From a virus, in IMG/VR virus record IMGVR_UViG_3300025655_000330, positions 1 to 22,055 of that record: DNA of 22,055 nucleotides; one strand, 5' to 3'. Both the position numbers and the translations under genes were made by a program. Within the stretch, counting starts at the first letter, position 1. Each line of letters begins with the position of its first letter. The notes below the pieces were generated by a model that saw nothing but the letters and a program-made list of their open reading frames with translations, did not search any database and was not told the origin of the DNA. Of the stretch, positions 1 through 7,396 are shown one piece after another.

Positions 1-57
1 ATGCCCTCAAGATCTCTTGACGTGTCTCTTTAATACTATGATGTCGATGAGAATGTG

Positions 58-315
58 TCATGATCTCAATCTCTCGATCTCGCGGTTCAAGTACCATAGC
101 GCTTTTTTTAGGTCTTCGATCTCGCGCGTAGGGTCTTTGAGTCCTGCCCGAGAAAGGTATTTCACGCAGTTACCGCGATTAAAATTAAGACCCCATGCCT
201 CAATCACATCTATAGCTTCTATTGTATCAGCGTGATAGTGTGCAGGATGGTTCACTCTTTCCTGTTCCGGCTCTTGCATTTCCTCAAGCGCTTCAATGAA
301 TTTACTTTTACTCAT
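58..315 (-). CDS. DUF3310 family phage protein
   Basis: An 85-residue protein with the DUF3310 pattern: V-NHPAHY near residue 21, then a segment with ID-IEAW, NRGN-VKYLSRAG and a C-terminal helix E-DLKKALWYL. This small domain is common in phage replication and nucleotide-metabolism regions, sometimes annotated as a nucleotide kinase, but its biochemical role is not settled. Two in-frame ATGs lie at 321 and 315. I chose 315 because the AAGAGG ribosome site is only 1 nt from the first ATG but 7 nt from the second. It is divergent from the primase gene, sharing the 322-442 control region. The family assignment is from motif memory; the length is typical. Confidence 0.85.
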   Translation of the reverse strand: MSKSKFIEALEEMQEPEQERVNHPAHYHADTIEAIDVIEAWGLNFNRGNCVKYLSRAGLKDPTREIEDLKKALWYLNREIERLRS

Positions 316-377
316 TCTCATGCCTCTTGGTTAGTAGATTGTAAAATAGGATATGTATCAGATCTGTGAAAATAGCA

Positions 378-407
378 CTTGACAACCCGCGCGTCAAGTC
401 TCTATTT
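378..407 (+). promoter_or_regulatory. Candidate promoter with overlapping inverted repeat
   Basis: TTGACA at 379-384 matches a -35 box. The -10 about 16-17 bp downstream (around 401-407, TCTATTT) is weak. A perfect 6-bp inverted repeat, CTTGAC (378-383) and GTCAAG (393-398) spaced by 9 nt, covers the -35 box and would suit a repressor or activator site. It lies upstream of the primase gene, whose ribosome site is A8-GGAG at about 426-436. Confidence 0.35.
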
Positions 408-442
408 CTGAGTCTCTCTTTCTCAAAAAAAAGGAGTATCAC

Positions 443-3025
443 ATGATCATCAGCGCTCTACCCGTGAGCTATTACAACGGGCGCTACTCGACCCCTAGCG
501 CGTGGAAGGTTGGCGAACCTCACCCTAACCAACTGAAACCAATGAACTTTCGAGAGGCGCTTTCTCTTGATTGGTGCACTGTCACAAGAAACAATCAAGA
601 GGCATGGCTATATCCTATCGCCGCACAAGGTGGACAACCGCTCCGGCCATCGCGCGAAGGGCGAGGGCTCAACACTGATCTCATTAAACGTGAGCTTGAT
701 ATTGATCTCTTCACGAGTGGTATCTTTATTGATCTCGATGACAAAGACGCACACAAGAGCCCGGAAGCGCGCTCAGGCCAAGACTTCTTTGAGCTTGTAG
801 AGCGTATCATTGAACCCTTTAAAAATATGCAAGGTGCCTTCTATTATCGCACCTTGCGGGGCGCGCGAATCGGCCTCATCTTTGAGATTCCTGTAGATCT
901 AGCCTTAGGAGACCGCGCGCGCCGCGCCTTCTTTTTACAGCTTGAGCAGATGTTCAGCGAGTATGATCGGGTCGATGTTGATAAAGGCTCAACTCAGATC
1001 ACGCGAGGATTCGCAGCGCCTCATATCTATAAAAAAGGTGAGCGCGTCACCGCTGACTTTGCGCAACTCTTCATTCACCCTGAAGACATGAGTATTGAGT
1101 TTATCAATATCCTCGCGGACAGATGGACTACACACTTAAAATCAGTAGGAGACAGCGCAAGCGCGGCAGACAGTGAGCGCAGACCGCAGGCGTCCCAAAG
1201 CGCGACAGCGCGGGAGGGCGCCGAAGGTCAAGCATCACGCGCGCCGAAAAATAAAAAGCCCACACTTATCATCCCTCACGATCTACAGACACGCGAGCTG
1301 GACGGCACGCAGCGCCATGATCTCTTCAGAGGCGCAGTGTTCAAGCTCTCTCATTGGGTACAAGATGAGGCCCTGCTCAGAGAACTAGGCGCAGTGTTAG
1401 ACCGTCATTTATGCAACGGTAGACGCGCCCAGAAAGGCGAGCTCATACGCTATGTAGATCAAGCGCTAGAGCTCGCGACCATTCACGATGATGTAGAGAT
1501 CGCGGAAGGGATCGCACCACCAGCCCCTGTTGACCTGCTCGATTTCCCTGAACTTAAACCCCTACGCCGCACTTTTACAGCGCCCCTCGATGATCTTAAA
1601 ATTGCACAAGCGGTACTCGAATCAATGGGAGATGAACCCGCGCCGATATGGCACGGCGAAGGATTGCGACGCTACAGACATGAGACAGGCGTATGGGAAC
1701 TTTACAGACCTTCCAAGCTTGAGCGGATATTTCTTAAATTAGAGGGCGCACAGTATGAAAATGATAAAGGCGAGTGGCGCCCCATCCCGATCAAACATGC
1801 GACCGTAACAACGGGCGTTAAAATGCTCGCGAGCGTCACAGGCGCGGGAGAGATCGAGACACCATTTGACACCGCCCCGATGGGTGTTGTTCTCGGTCAA
1901 CATTTCATCTGCGCAGGCCTCGCAGGCCTCAAAGTGCAACCGCGCGGACCCGCTTTTTATGCTATCCACGCGCTTGATTATGAGCTCTCACCTCAACTGC
2001 TCATGTATTGGGAGGATGAGGACACAGGACACGCGCCCAAAGCGCCACCTGTATTTACTCGCTCATTCCTCGCGCGCTCGCTCTATCATACACCTGAGTT
2101 TGACGAGACAGAGGAGACAATCAAACAAGAGATTGAGGCGAAGATCATCACAATCGGTGAATGGTTAGGGCTCGCTTTACTCGGTCTCTGTACTCGCGAA
2201 GCAACAGCTTTAGTTGCACACGGTCCCGGCTCCAACGGCAAGAGCGTGTTGGCCGCACTCATCACTGATCTTTTCGGCGCAGAGCGCACCGCGCACCTTG
2301 CACCCCAAGCCATGAAAGAGCGCTTTAGTAGAGCTCAGTTATTCGGCGCAGCCGTAAACGTGGTCTCAGAAATGCCCGAGAGCGATCTGTTAGAGAGCGA
2401 CACCATCAAGGCGATGATCTCAGGGGATGCAATCACGGTAGAGAACAAGGGCGAGAAACCCTTTAGAATGATCCCACGCGCCGCACACTTTTTCGCCGCT
2501 AACACCCTGCCCGCCTCAAGAGATCGATCTCACGGACTATGGCGCCGCTTGATTCCGATTGAATTTCATCACATCTTCACGCGCGAGGACAGAGACCCTG
2601 AGCTACTCGATAAGCTACGCGCTGAGTATGATATCCTTGTGCCTTGGGCCTTAGACCTCGCGAGGCAGTACATCGAGCGCGGAGGTTATAGACACCAAAA
2701 GATGATCGATCAATGGCGCGGATCATGGCGCGTAGAGACTGACTCTCTCGCTGCCTTCATCGATTCGCAATGTGAGCTTGTGGACATCGACCAAGGCACA
2801 TCAGCGCGGGATTTGTGGGGAGCGTTTAAAATGTGGGCTGAAGATGTTGGACAATCAGGCGCTGCAAAAATGAGTCTAACAGCGTTTACTCGGTCGGTTT
2901 CTGCTCAACCCAACGTGAAAAAGACAAGAAAAAGACCTGCAGGTAAAGTGACAAATCCTATCGCTCACTTTAGTCTAAAACTCATCCAAGAAGAAAAGAC
3001 CATGAATCAGTGGAACATCAAATGA
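443..3025 (+). CDS. Primase-helicase, D5/P4-like superfamily 3 helicase
   Basis: An 860-residue replication protein. The C-terminal half is a superfamily 3 helicase: Walker A GPGSNGKS at 594-601, Walker B-like VVSEMPES around 640-647, and sensor motif FAANT with N687, followed by LWRRLIPIEF. This is the arrangement of the phage/plasmid D5/P4-type primase family. The N-terminal third has IFIDLDDKD (about 93-101) and YYRTLRGARIGLIFEI (about 133-148), resembling primase-polymerase domains with an acidic metal site, so it probably makes primers as well as unwinding DNA. A linker near 235-275 is Ala/Ser/charged and likely disordered. The start has a strong A-rich GGAG site 7 nt upstream. It leads an operon with thyX, which overlaps its stop codon. 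The helicase call is firm; the primase domain is an inference from two motifs. Confidence 0.9.
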   Translation: MIISALPVSYYNGRYSTPSAWKVGEPHPNQLKPMNFREALSLDWCTVTRNNQEAWLYPIAAQGGQPLRPSREGRGLNTDLIKRELDIDLFTSGIFIDLDDKDAHKSPEARSGQDFFELVERIIEPFKNMQGAFYYRTLRGARIGLIFEIPVDLALGDRARRAFFLQLEQMFSEYDRVDVDKGSTQITRGFAAPHIYKKGERVTADFAQLFIHPEDMSIEFINILADRWTTHLKSVGDSASAADSERRPQASQSATAREGAEGQASRAPKNKKPTLIIPHDLQTRELDGTQRHDLFRGAVFKLSHWVQDEALLRELGAVLDRHLCNGRRAQKGELIRYVDQALELATIHDDVEIAEGIAPPAPVDLLDFPELKPLRRTFTAPLDDLKIAQAVLESMGDEPAPIWHGEGLRRYRHETGVWELYRPSKLERIFLKLEGAQYENDKGEWRPIPIKHATVTTGVKMLASVTGAGEIETPFDTAPMGVVLGQHFICAGLAGLKVQPRGPAFYAIHALDYELSPQLLMYWEDEDTGHAPKAPPVFTRSFLARSLYHTPEFDETEETIKQEIEAKIITIGEWLGLALLGLCTREATALVAHGPGSNGKSVLAALITDLFGAERTAHLAPQAMKERFSRAQLFGAAVNVVSEMPESDLLESDTIKAMISGDAITVENKGEKPFRMIPRAAHFFAANTLPASRDRSHGLWRRLIPIEFHHIFTREDRDPELLDKLRAEYDILVPWALDLARQYIERGGYRHQKMIDQWRGSWRVETDSLAAFIDSQCELVDIDQGTSARDLWGAFKMWAEDVGQSGAAKMSLTAFTRSVSAQPNVKKTRKRPAGKVTNPIAHFSLKLIQEEKTMNQWNIK

Positions 3026-3714
3026 ATCAAAATATTTCCGTGACATATATTGATCACTACGGTGATGATCATACACCCATTCGAGCCGCGCGAGTGAGCA
3101 CCCTAACAGACAGCTATGAGCCCGACCCAAAGCGCGATCTTAAACTCGCTCGATATTTGCTCAAGAATGGGCACACCTCGCCTTTTGAGCACGCGGGCGC
3201 AACGTTCCTCATCCATTGCCCGCTCTACGTAGCGCGGCAAATCATGAGGCATCGAACGTGCTCTTATAATGAGGTCAGCCGACGCTACACCTCCGGAGAC
3301 ATCACTTTTTACGCGCCACAAGAGCTCCACACCCAACATGAGCGGTTATTACAATGCTCAACAGATCAAATTCACCCTAACAGTGATGAGCTCATTGAGC
3401 GCATCAAGGATCATCAGACACAAAGCCTTGATCTCTATCATGATCTCATTGAATCAGGAGTAGCACGCGAAGAAGCGCGCCTTGTACTCCCTCTCAGCGT
3501 CATGACAAAGTTTTACATGAGCGCTAACCTGTTAAATTGGCTACGCTTCATCAAGATACGCATCGACAGCCACACACAAACAGAGACGCGCACCATCGCC
3601 CACGCGATTCAACTACATCTCTCACTATATTTCCCTCAGATCATGGAGCTCGCTCAAGAGCTTTGGTTTGACTTCGACAACGACCAAAACAGGAAAAAGG
3701 ATAAAGAAAAATGA
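3022..3714 (+). CDS. thyX: Flavin-dependent thymidylate synthase ThyX
   Basis: Converts dUMP to dTMP using FAD, NADPH and methylene-tetrahydrofolate. The signature RHRxxSxNxxSxRY is complete at residues 76-89 (RHRTCSYNEVSRRY), and HTSPFEH at 51-57 is also typical of the family. Its 230 residues match normal ThyX length. The ATG at 3022 overlaps the primase stop as ATGA, which suggests translational coupling. An in-frame GTG at 3010 has better spacing (11 nt) to an AAGAAGAAAAG tract, so the start could be four codons earlier. The lysine-rich C-terminus (KKDKEK) is repeated at the end of the tiny reading frame at 3989-4057. Together with the dCMP deaminase at 7520 it gives the phage its own dTMP supply. 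Confidence 0.95.
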   Translation: MNQNISVTYIDHYGDDHTPIRAARVSTLTDSYEPDPKRDLKLARYLLKNGHTSPFEHAGATFLIHCPLYVARQIMRHRTCSYNEVSRRYTSGDITFYAPQELHTQHERLLQCSTDQIHPNSDELIERIKDHQTQSLDLYHDLIESGVAREEARLVLPLSVMTKFYMSANLLNWLRFIKIRIDSHTQTETRTIAHAIQLHLSLYFPQIMELAQELWFDFDNDQNRKKDKEK

Positions 3715-3992
3715 GAACTGAAAAAGACAGACTATATGCACGTTTATATGCCCGTGCTAGACGTGCAAACATGACTGATGAAGAACGTGAAGCATATCGT
3801 GAATACCAGCGTGAATATCAACGTGAATGGCGTAAAAACTTGTCTCTTGAGAAGAGAGAAGAACGAAAGCGCAAGATAAAAGATGCAACACGCAGATATT
3901 ATGCGAACATGACTGATGAACAACGTGAAGCACACCGTGAATACTGCCGTGAATACCATAAACGCTATTATGCACTCTATTATGCAAAATGA
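3711..3992 (+). CDS. Small Arg/Glu/Tyr repeat protein (STPR-like, 23-residue period)
   Basis: A 93-residue, highly charged, presumably helical protein. It begins in an ATGA overlap with thyX. From about residue 22 it falls into units starting (M)TDEEREAYREY, (L)SLEKREERKRK and (M)TDEQREAHREY. The first two units are each 23 residues; the last runs to the end. The spacing and the T-x-E-x-R-E pattern match the proteins at 4275 and 10717 and resemble the 23-residue STPR repeat known from silkworm FMBP-1, a DNA-binding protein. DNA or RNA binding is therefore plausible but inferred. The following reading frame continues the repeat out of frame (see 3989-4057). No enzyme motif is visible. Confidence 0.7.
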   Translation: MRTEKDRLYARLYARARRANMTDEEREAYREYQREYQREWRKNLSLEKREERKRKIKDATRRYYANMTDEQREAHREYCREYHKRYYALYYAK

Positions 3993-4057
3993 CTGATGGA
4001 CAAAGACAAGCTCGCCTTGATCGCATGTTAGGCACTCGAAAGGATAAAGAAAAATGA
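3989..4057 (+). CDS. Tiny reading frame continuing the repeat, or -1 frame extension
   Basis: A 22-codon frame starting MTDGQRQARLDRM and ending RKDKEK. Its ATG overlaps the stop of the 3711 gene (ATGA), and its stop overlaps the next ATG at 4054 (ATGA), a perfect chain. The product looks like one more unit of the preceding protein's repeat, lying in the -1 frame. It could be a coupled mini-gene, a product of -1 slippage on the AAAA run just before the stop (3986-3989), or the relic of a frameshift mutation. Its last 19 nt (4039-4057) are identical to the junction at the end of thyX (3696-3714). Confidence 0.35.
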   Translation: MTDGQRQARLDRMLGTRKDKEK

Positions 4058-4263
4058 ACCAACACTATTTAAAAAAACGACTGCAATATCATCTCGTTGA
4101 ACTCGGTAAAAACATGGACCCTGAGACACGACAACAAAGTGAAGCGCTCTACACAGAGATCATTCACGCGCTGACAAATGAAACACCCGTTCAGGCACCT
4201 CAAGACATCACACGTCAGCGCAAGATTGAGGCTTTGGCACGTCGTGAAAATCAAAGGGAATAG
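4054..4263 (+). CDS. Hypothetical small protein
   Basis: A 69-residue protein with no family I recognise. It is predicted mostly helical, with a Gln/Arg/Glu-rich C-terminus (ITRQRKIEALARRENQRE). The start sits in the same 19-nt ribosome-site context as the gene at 3711 (AAAGGATAAAGAAAA before ATG), evidently a local duplication. It lies between two repeat proteins in a tightly packed operon, and its basic tail faintly resembles theirs, but no 23-residue period is present. Confidence 0.6.
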   Translation: MNQHYLKKRLQYHLVELGKNMDPETRQQSEALYTEIIHALTNETPVQAPQDITRQRKIEALARRENQRE

Positions 4264-4274
4264 AGACCAAATCG

Positions 4275-4625
4275 ATGAGTGAAGAAACACCCGAACAGCG
4301 CGAGAAAAGACTCAAAAGACAGCGTGAATACAGCGCGAGACCTGAGAATAAAGCACGCGCAAAAAAACTGAGACAAATGAGACGAGCCGTTTTCACCGAA
4401 GCTGAGAAAGAAGATATTAGAAATTTTAACCGATTAAAAGCACAAGCCATCAGAGATGCAGAGACACCTGAGGAGCGCGAAGAAAGACTCAAAAAACAAC
4501 GAATTGCGACAAAAAAAGCACGATTAAAACGACTCGCGAATGAGACGCTAGAAGAGCGCGAGGAAAGACGAAGAAAGAAGCGAGAATGGCAACGTAGGAG
4601 ACGAGAGGAACAAAAGGCTAAATGA
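4275..4625 (+). CDS. STPR-like repeat protein
   Basis: A 116-residue Arg/Lys/Glu-rich protein containing repeat units that start TPEQREKRLKRQREY (residue 5), TEAEKEDIRNFNR (41), TPEEREERLKKQR (64) and TLEEREERRRKKREW (91). One unit (41-63) is exactly 23 residues and the others carry insertions. The consensus T-P-E-E-R-E-E-R-L-x-K-x-R is close to eukaryotic STPR repeats and to the third paralogue at 10717. A role as a nucleic-acid-binding helical protein is inferred. It precedes the methyltransferase with an ATGA overlap at 4622, so the two are probably translated together. The long reverse-strand frame over this gene is a shadow of the repeats. Confidence 0.75.
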   Translation: MSEETPEQREKRLKRQREYSARPENKARAKKLRQMRRAVFTEAEKEDIRNFNRLKAQAIRDAETPEEREERLKKQRIATKKARLKRLANETLEEREERRRKKREWQRRRREEQKAK

Positions 4626-5875
4626 ATGTGGATCATACCAAAGAACTTAAACATATCTCACTCTGTACCGGATACGGAGGCATTGACATCGGACTCTCAA
4701 GAGCTCTCAGAGATGTTAGAACAGTCGCTTATGTGGAGATCGAAGCCTTCGTCATCGAAAACTTGGTCTCAAAGATTGAGAACAACTTGCTCGACGTGGC
4801 GCCTATTTTCACAGACCTCAAAACCTTCCCATGGGAACTCTTTAATGACCGAGTGGATATCCTCTCAGGAGGCTTCCCTTGTCAGCCATTTTCGGGAGCA
4901 GGTAGACGCACAGGAGATGAAGACCCAAGACACTTGTGGCCCTATATTGTTCGAGGAATCAGAGAGTTGGGCAGACCTACCATTGTTTTCTTTGAAAATG
5001 TCGAAGGAATCATCGGCTCTAAGCTCAAATCAAACGAATGGAGTGATCCCGAAGGTACGCCCGTTTTGCTCCATGTCCTCCGCGAGTTGGAGCGATTGGG
5101 TTACGATGCGACGGCGGGAGTATTCTCAGCGCGTGAAATCGGCGCCCCCCATCAACGAAAGCGCGTGTTCATCATGGGTGTGCGCTCCGATCTCAGCGAG
5201 TCAGGACGCAATATTGTTTCATCAATGCTCAGAGACACAGAGTCGAGAGGGTCAGTTTTGGAACACACCACAAGCACGAGACCACAAGGGAGTAGATCAG
5301 GGAAAAGAAGCGCGAGGGTTTTCACCATCCCTACCAAATCAAGTACAAACACAGCATATCCTGCACCAAGAGGCGCAGAACCATATCAATGGGAGCCTCC
5401 AAGGGTTACAATGGGCGACACCAAACACGCTCGATCACCTTGCGCAGAAAAGCAAAAAGGTTCTGATGCGGCAAGCGACAACTGTTCGCAAAGGACGAAC
5501 AGTCCCTTCAAACTTGAGAGAGCAAGTCAATCCCGAAGCGGTGGAGATATATCAAGCTGTAGTACGGGAGCACCAAGAGACAATGACGTGGTCGACACCG
5601 ACAACACGAGATTACAAAGGCAAGCAATCCTCAGGCTACAAGGAGAGGAGATATGGAGCTCTACTACCCGATCAGGTACACGAGGGAACATTCACAGGGA
5701 AACTCAATCCGCGTTGGGTGGAGACGTTGATGGGTTTGCCGATTGGATGGACTATGCCGAGCTGTCAAAATCCGTGGATAATCACACAGACGAGCTTAGA
5801 CTGCTCGGAAACGGAGTCGTGCCCGACACCGCTCAACGAGCATTTAGAGAGCTGTGGCGAGATCTCAACACTTGA
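4622..5875 (+). CDS. DNA (cytosine-5-)-methyltransferase
   Basis: A 417-residue C5 cytosine methyltransferase. Visible motifs: I (SLCTGYGGIDIGL, about 13-25, SAM binding), IV with the catalytic Cys87 in GGFPCQPFSGAG, VI (ENV, 125-127), VIII (QRKR, 178-181), and X near the C-terminus (RLLGNGVVPDTAQRAF, about 393-408). The preceding segment (WMDYAEL...TDELRLLGNG) is also typical of phage members. The variable region between about 195 and 360 is low-complexity Ser/Thr/Arg/Asp-rich, and the same DNA encodes recognisable family motifs in the +1 frame (see 4626-5999). The start overlaps the stop of the previous gene, and a second ATG four bases later opens the other frame. It probably modifies phage DNA against restriction; the target sequence is unknown. 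Confidence 0.88.
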   Translation: MNVDHTKELKHISLCTGYGGIDIGLSRALRDVRTVAYVEIEAFVIENLVSKIENNLLDVAPIFTDLKTFPWELFNDRVDILSGGFPCQPFSGAGRRTGDEDPRHLWPYIVRGIRELGRPTIVFFENVEGIIGSKLKSNEWSDPEGTPVLLHVLRELERLGYDATAGVFSAREIGAPHQRKRVFIMGVRSDLSESGRNIVSSMLRDTESRGSVLEHTTSTRPQGSRSGKRSARVFTIPTKSSTNTAYPAPRGAEPYQWEPPRVTMGDTKHARSPCAEKQKGSDAASDNCSQRTNSPFKLERASQSRSGGDISSCSTGAPRDNDVVDTDNTRLQRQAILRLQGEEIWSSTTRSGTRGNIHRETQSALGGDVDGFADWMDYAELSKSVDNHTDELRLLGNGVVPDTAQRAFRELWRDLNT

Positions 5876-5999
5876 TGAACTGTATGAGATCAACTTAAAA
5901 GCGATCAGGAAATACGCGCCAGACCTACCTTTAGAGACTGTGGAAGAGGAAGCAGCCTATGCAACACTTGAGCAATATCATGATGAGGACGAGATCTGA
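4626..5999 (+). CDS. Overlapping +1-frame gene with methyltransferase-associated WxTP / LNPRWVE motifs
   Basis: A 457-codon open frame over the whole methyltransferase gene, running 124 bp past its end. Its C-terminal half is protein-like. Three units start W-N/A/S-T-P (residues 212, 263, 322), two of them reading W-x-TP-x-x-RD-x-KG, each followed by a PxLPNQV-like or LREQV-like stretch. Then comes LNPRWVETLMGLPIGW (360-375) and an acidic tail. These motifs are the usual C-terminal part of many phage C5 methyltransferases. The first 200 residues are Ser-rich and look non-conserved, so only about 5250-5999 is well supported. It may be a separate overlapping gene with an internal start, or the C-terminus reached by a frame change near 5240-5252. 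The stop is 1 nt before the next promoter. Confidence 0.45.
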   Translation: MWIIPKNLNISHSVPDTEALTSDSQELSEMLEQSLMWRSKPSSSKTWSQRLRTTCSTWRLFSQTSKPSHGNSLMTEWISSQEASLVSHFREQVDAQEMKTQDTCGPILFEESESWADLPLFSLKMSKESSALSSNQTNGVIPKVRPFCSMSSASWSDWVTMRRREYSQRVKSAPPINESACSSWVCAPISASQDAILFHQCSETQSREGQFWNTPQARDHKGVDQGKEARGFSPSLPNQVQTQHILHQEAQNHINGSLQGLQWATPNTLDHLAQKSKKVLMRQATTVRKGRTVPSNLREQVNPEAVEIYQAVVREHQETMTWSTPTTRDYKGKQSSGYKERRYGALLPDQVHEGTFTGKLNPRWVETLMGLPIGWTMPSCQNPWIITQTSLDCSETESCPTPLNEHLESCGEISTLDELYEINLKAIRKYAPDLPLETVEEEAAYATLEQYHDEDEI

Positions 6000-6000
6000 A

Positions 6001-6009
6001 TGATATAAT
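6001..6009 (+). promoter_or_regulatory. Extended -10 promoter
   Basis: TGATATAAT matches the extended -10 consensus TGnTATAAT exactly. No good -35 box lies at the usual distance, which is tolerated by extended -10 promoters. Transcription would start near 6016, giving a leader of about 35 nt with a GAGGAG ribosome site before the cyclase ATG at 6051. Confidence 0.55.
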
Positions 6010-6050
6010 TAGAGCGCCCCACACCCTCACAGACACAGAGGAGCGCGCGC

Positions 6051-6899
6051 ATGATCCCACATATCATCACACCCGACATGAGAGAGCGCCGACTTACTAT
6101 CGTATTACTCGACCTCATCGGCTCGACTCAATTTGTGCAACGGGCAGGACCCCTCAAAGCTGCGAAATGGCTCCAATATCATGACCGCCTGACACGCTCG
6201 CTTATGCACCGATTCAGCGGACGTGAGATTGACCGCTCAGATGGTTTTTTGCTCTCATTTGAGCGCACCATTGACGCGGTAAACTTTGCGCTCCATTATC
6301 AAGCAACAGTGCCTCCAAAGATACGCCTACAAACACGCATAGGGATTCATGTCGGTATCGTTGCAGAGGTTCAGCAGCATGAACTTGATGTGATCGTTGG
6401 CGCTAAGATGATTGAGCTTGAAGGGATCGCTAAAAACATAGCCGCGCGCGCGATGAGTCTCAGTGGAGCCGGTCAGGTACTCTTGACCGAGGCTGCTTTC
6501 AGAGAGGTGAAAGGACGCACTAATGCACACACGCCCAAGCTCACACGATACGCGCTCGCGGGCCTTTATCGATTTAAGGGAGTACGAGAGCCCGTCACGA
6601 TCTACACGGTAGGGATTACAACAGCAAGCCTCCAACCACCGCAAGGATCGGATAAAGTGAAGCGACTAGGAGGACCGCGCAAAGTCAAGAGCCATCTTAG
6701 ACACATGAGAGCGCTAGAGATTAGTACTTGGCTACTTTATCGAGTAGCCTTTATCATTCTCATGATCTTGATCGTCAAGGCTATGATATGGCTCAGTAGA
6801 CCGAGCGCGCGTAGACTATGGGGATTTGATCACGCGCCGTGGATATGGCTTGATCATCTCAGACACTTCATTGAATTCATAAAAGGATCATCATCATGA
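6051..6899 (+). CDS. Class III nucleotide cyclase with C-terminal membrane helix
   Basis: A 282-residue protein whose residues 12-190 form a class III cyclase homology domain. The first metal Asp is D21 in LLDLIGST and the second is D64 in RSDGFLLSF. A RIGIHVGIV strand follows, then the Asn/Arg pair in KNIAARAMSLSGAGQVLLT and the closing strand YRFKGVREPVTIY. The key catalytic residues are therefore present. The residue aligned with the base-selecting Lys/Glu (four before D64) is Ile60, so the nucleotide cannot be assigned. A hydrophobic helix at about 226-248 would anchor it to the membrane with the catalytic part on the N-terminal side. The overall pattern resembles cyclases common in Myxococcota-type bacteria (from memory). 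It is coupled by an ATGA overlap to a membrane protein, a layout also seen in Pycsar-type signalling pairs. Confidence 0.85.
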   Translation: MIPHIITPDMRERRLTIVLLDLIGSTQFVQRAGPLKAAKWLQYHDRLTRSLMHRFSGREIDRSDGFLLSFERTIDAVNFALHYQATVPPKIRLQTRIGIHVGIVAEVQQHELDVIVGAKMIELEGIAKNIAARAMSLSGAGQVLLTEAAFREVKGRTNAHTPKLTRYALAGLYRFKGVREPVTIYTVGITTASLQPPQGSDKVKRLGGPRKVKSHLRHMRALEISTWLLYRVAFIILMILIVKAMIWLSRPSARRLWGFDHAPWIWLDHLRHFIEFIKGSSS

Positions 6900-7390
6900 C
6901 CACCACACAAGAGCAAGAGACCGAACAACAACCCTCTCAACAGCCTTCTCAACAACCCTCTCAACCTCTAACACTCACCGAACTTAAAGCGCGGCGAGGT
7001 TGGCTCTTTTCAGTGATCTATCTCACTCTGATTCTACTCCTGATCCTCTTTCTCAGCTTCGTGGAAATCGTTGAGAAAAACCGTGATGTGTTGGTGGGGA
7101 TCTTGGGAGTGTTGACCGGTTCAATCAGCGCGATGATCGCAGTAGCAAGCGGACGCGATCCCGCAGAAATTGAAGAGCTCAAAGAACAACTCTCTCGACA
7201 AGAGGCCGACCGCGCCGCGCTTATTGCTCGATTAAGAGACGCTCAGATCTCGCTACAACTTAAGAGCGATCAGGTAACTCAGCTTCAGACGCTCATGATC
7301 GCCGAGCTTGCACAGCTCAGAGCAACACATCTCACGGAGCATGATGTTGAGCTCGATAGACACGTCAAAGAATGGCTACCAAACAAATAA
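6896..7390 (+). CDS. Two-helix membrane protein with C-terminal coiled coil
   Basis: A 164-residue protein starting in an ATGA overlap with the cyclase gene. Residues 1-25 are Gln/Ser/Pro-rich with three QPSQ-type repeats. Two hydrophobic helices follow (about 36-58 and 64-86), then a charged heptad-like coiled coil (about 90-148, with EELKEQLSRQEADRAALIA) ending in WLPNK. No enzyme or ligand-binding domain is visible. As cyclase partner it could be a membrane effector or sensor; as a phage protein with two membrane segments and a charged tail it could also be holin-like. The tight coupling favours a function shared with the cyclase. It is the last gene before the hairpin at 7397-7437. Confidence 0.75.
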   Translation: MTTTQEQETEQQPSQQPSQQPSQPLTLTELKARRGWLFSVIYLTLILLLILFLSFVEIVEKNRDVLVGILGVLTGSISAMIAVASGRDPAEIEELKEQLSRQEADRAALIARLRDAQISLQLKSDQVTQLQTLMIAELAQLRATHLTEHDVELDRHVKEWLPNK

Positions 7391-7396
7391 AAAGAA

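Noticed and set aside
4208-4654. 148-codon reverse frame, Ser/Arg/Leu/Phe-rich
   Set aside because: It is the complement of the Arg/Glu repeat codons of the 4275 gene, which has a clear protein pattern and operon context.
6051-7390. Firm identification as a Pycsar defence system
   Set aside because: Only the gene layout and cyclase domain fit; the second protein shows no nucleotide-binding domain and the cyclase resembles general signalling cyclases, so it is kept as a hypothesis.
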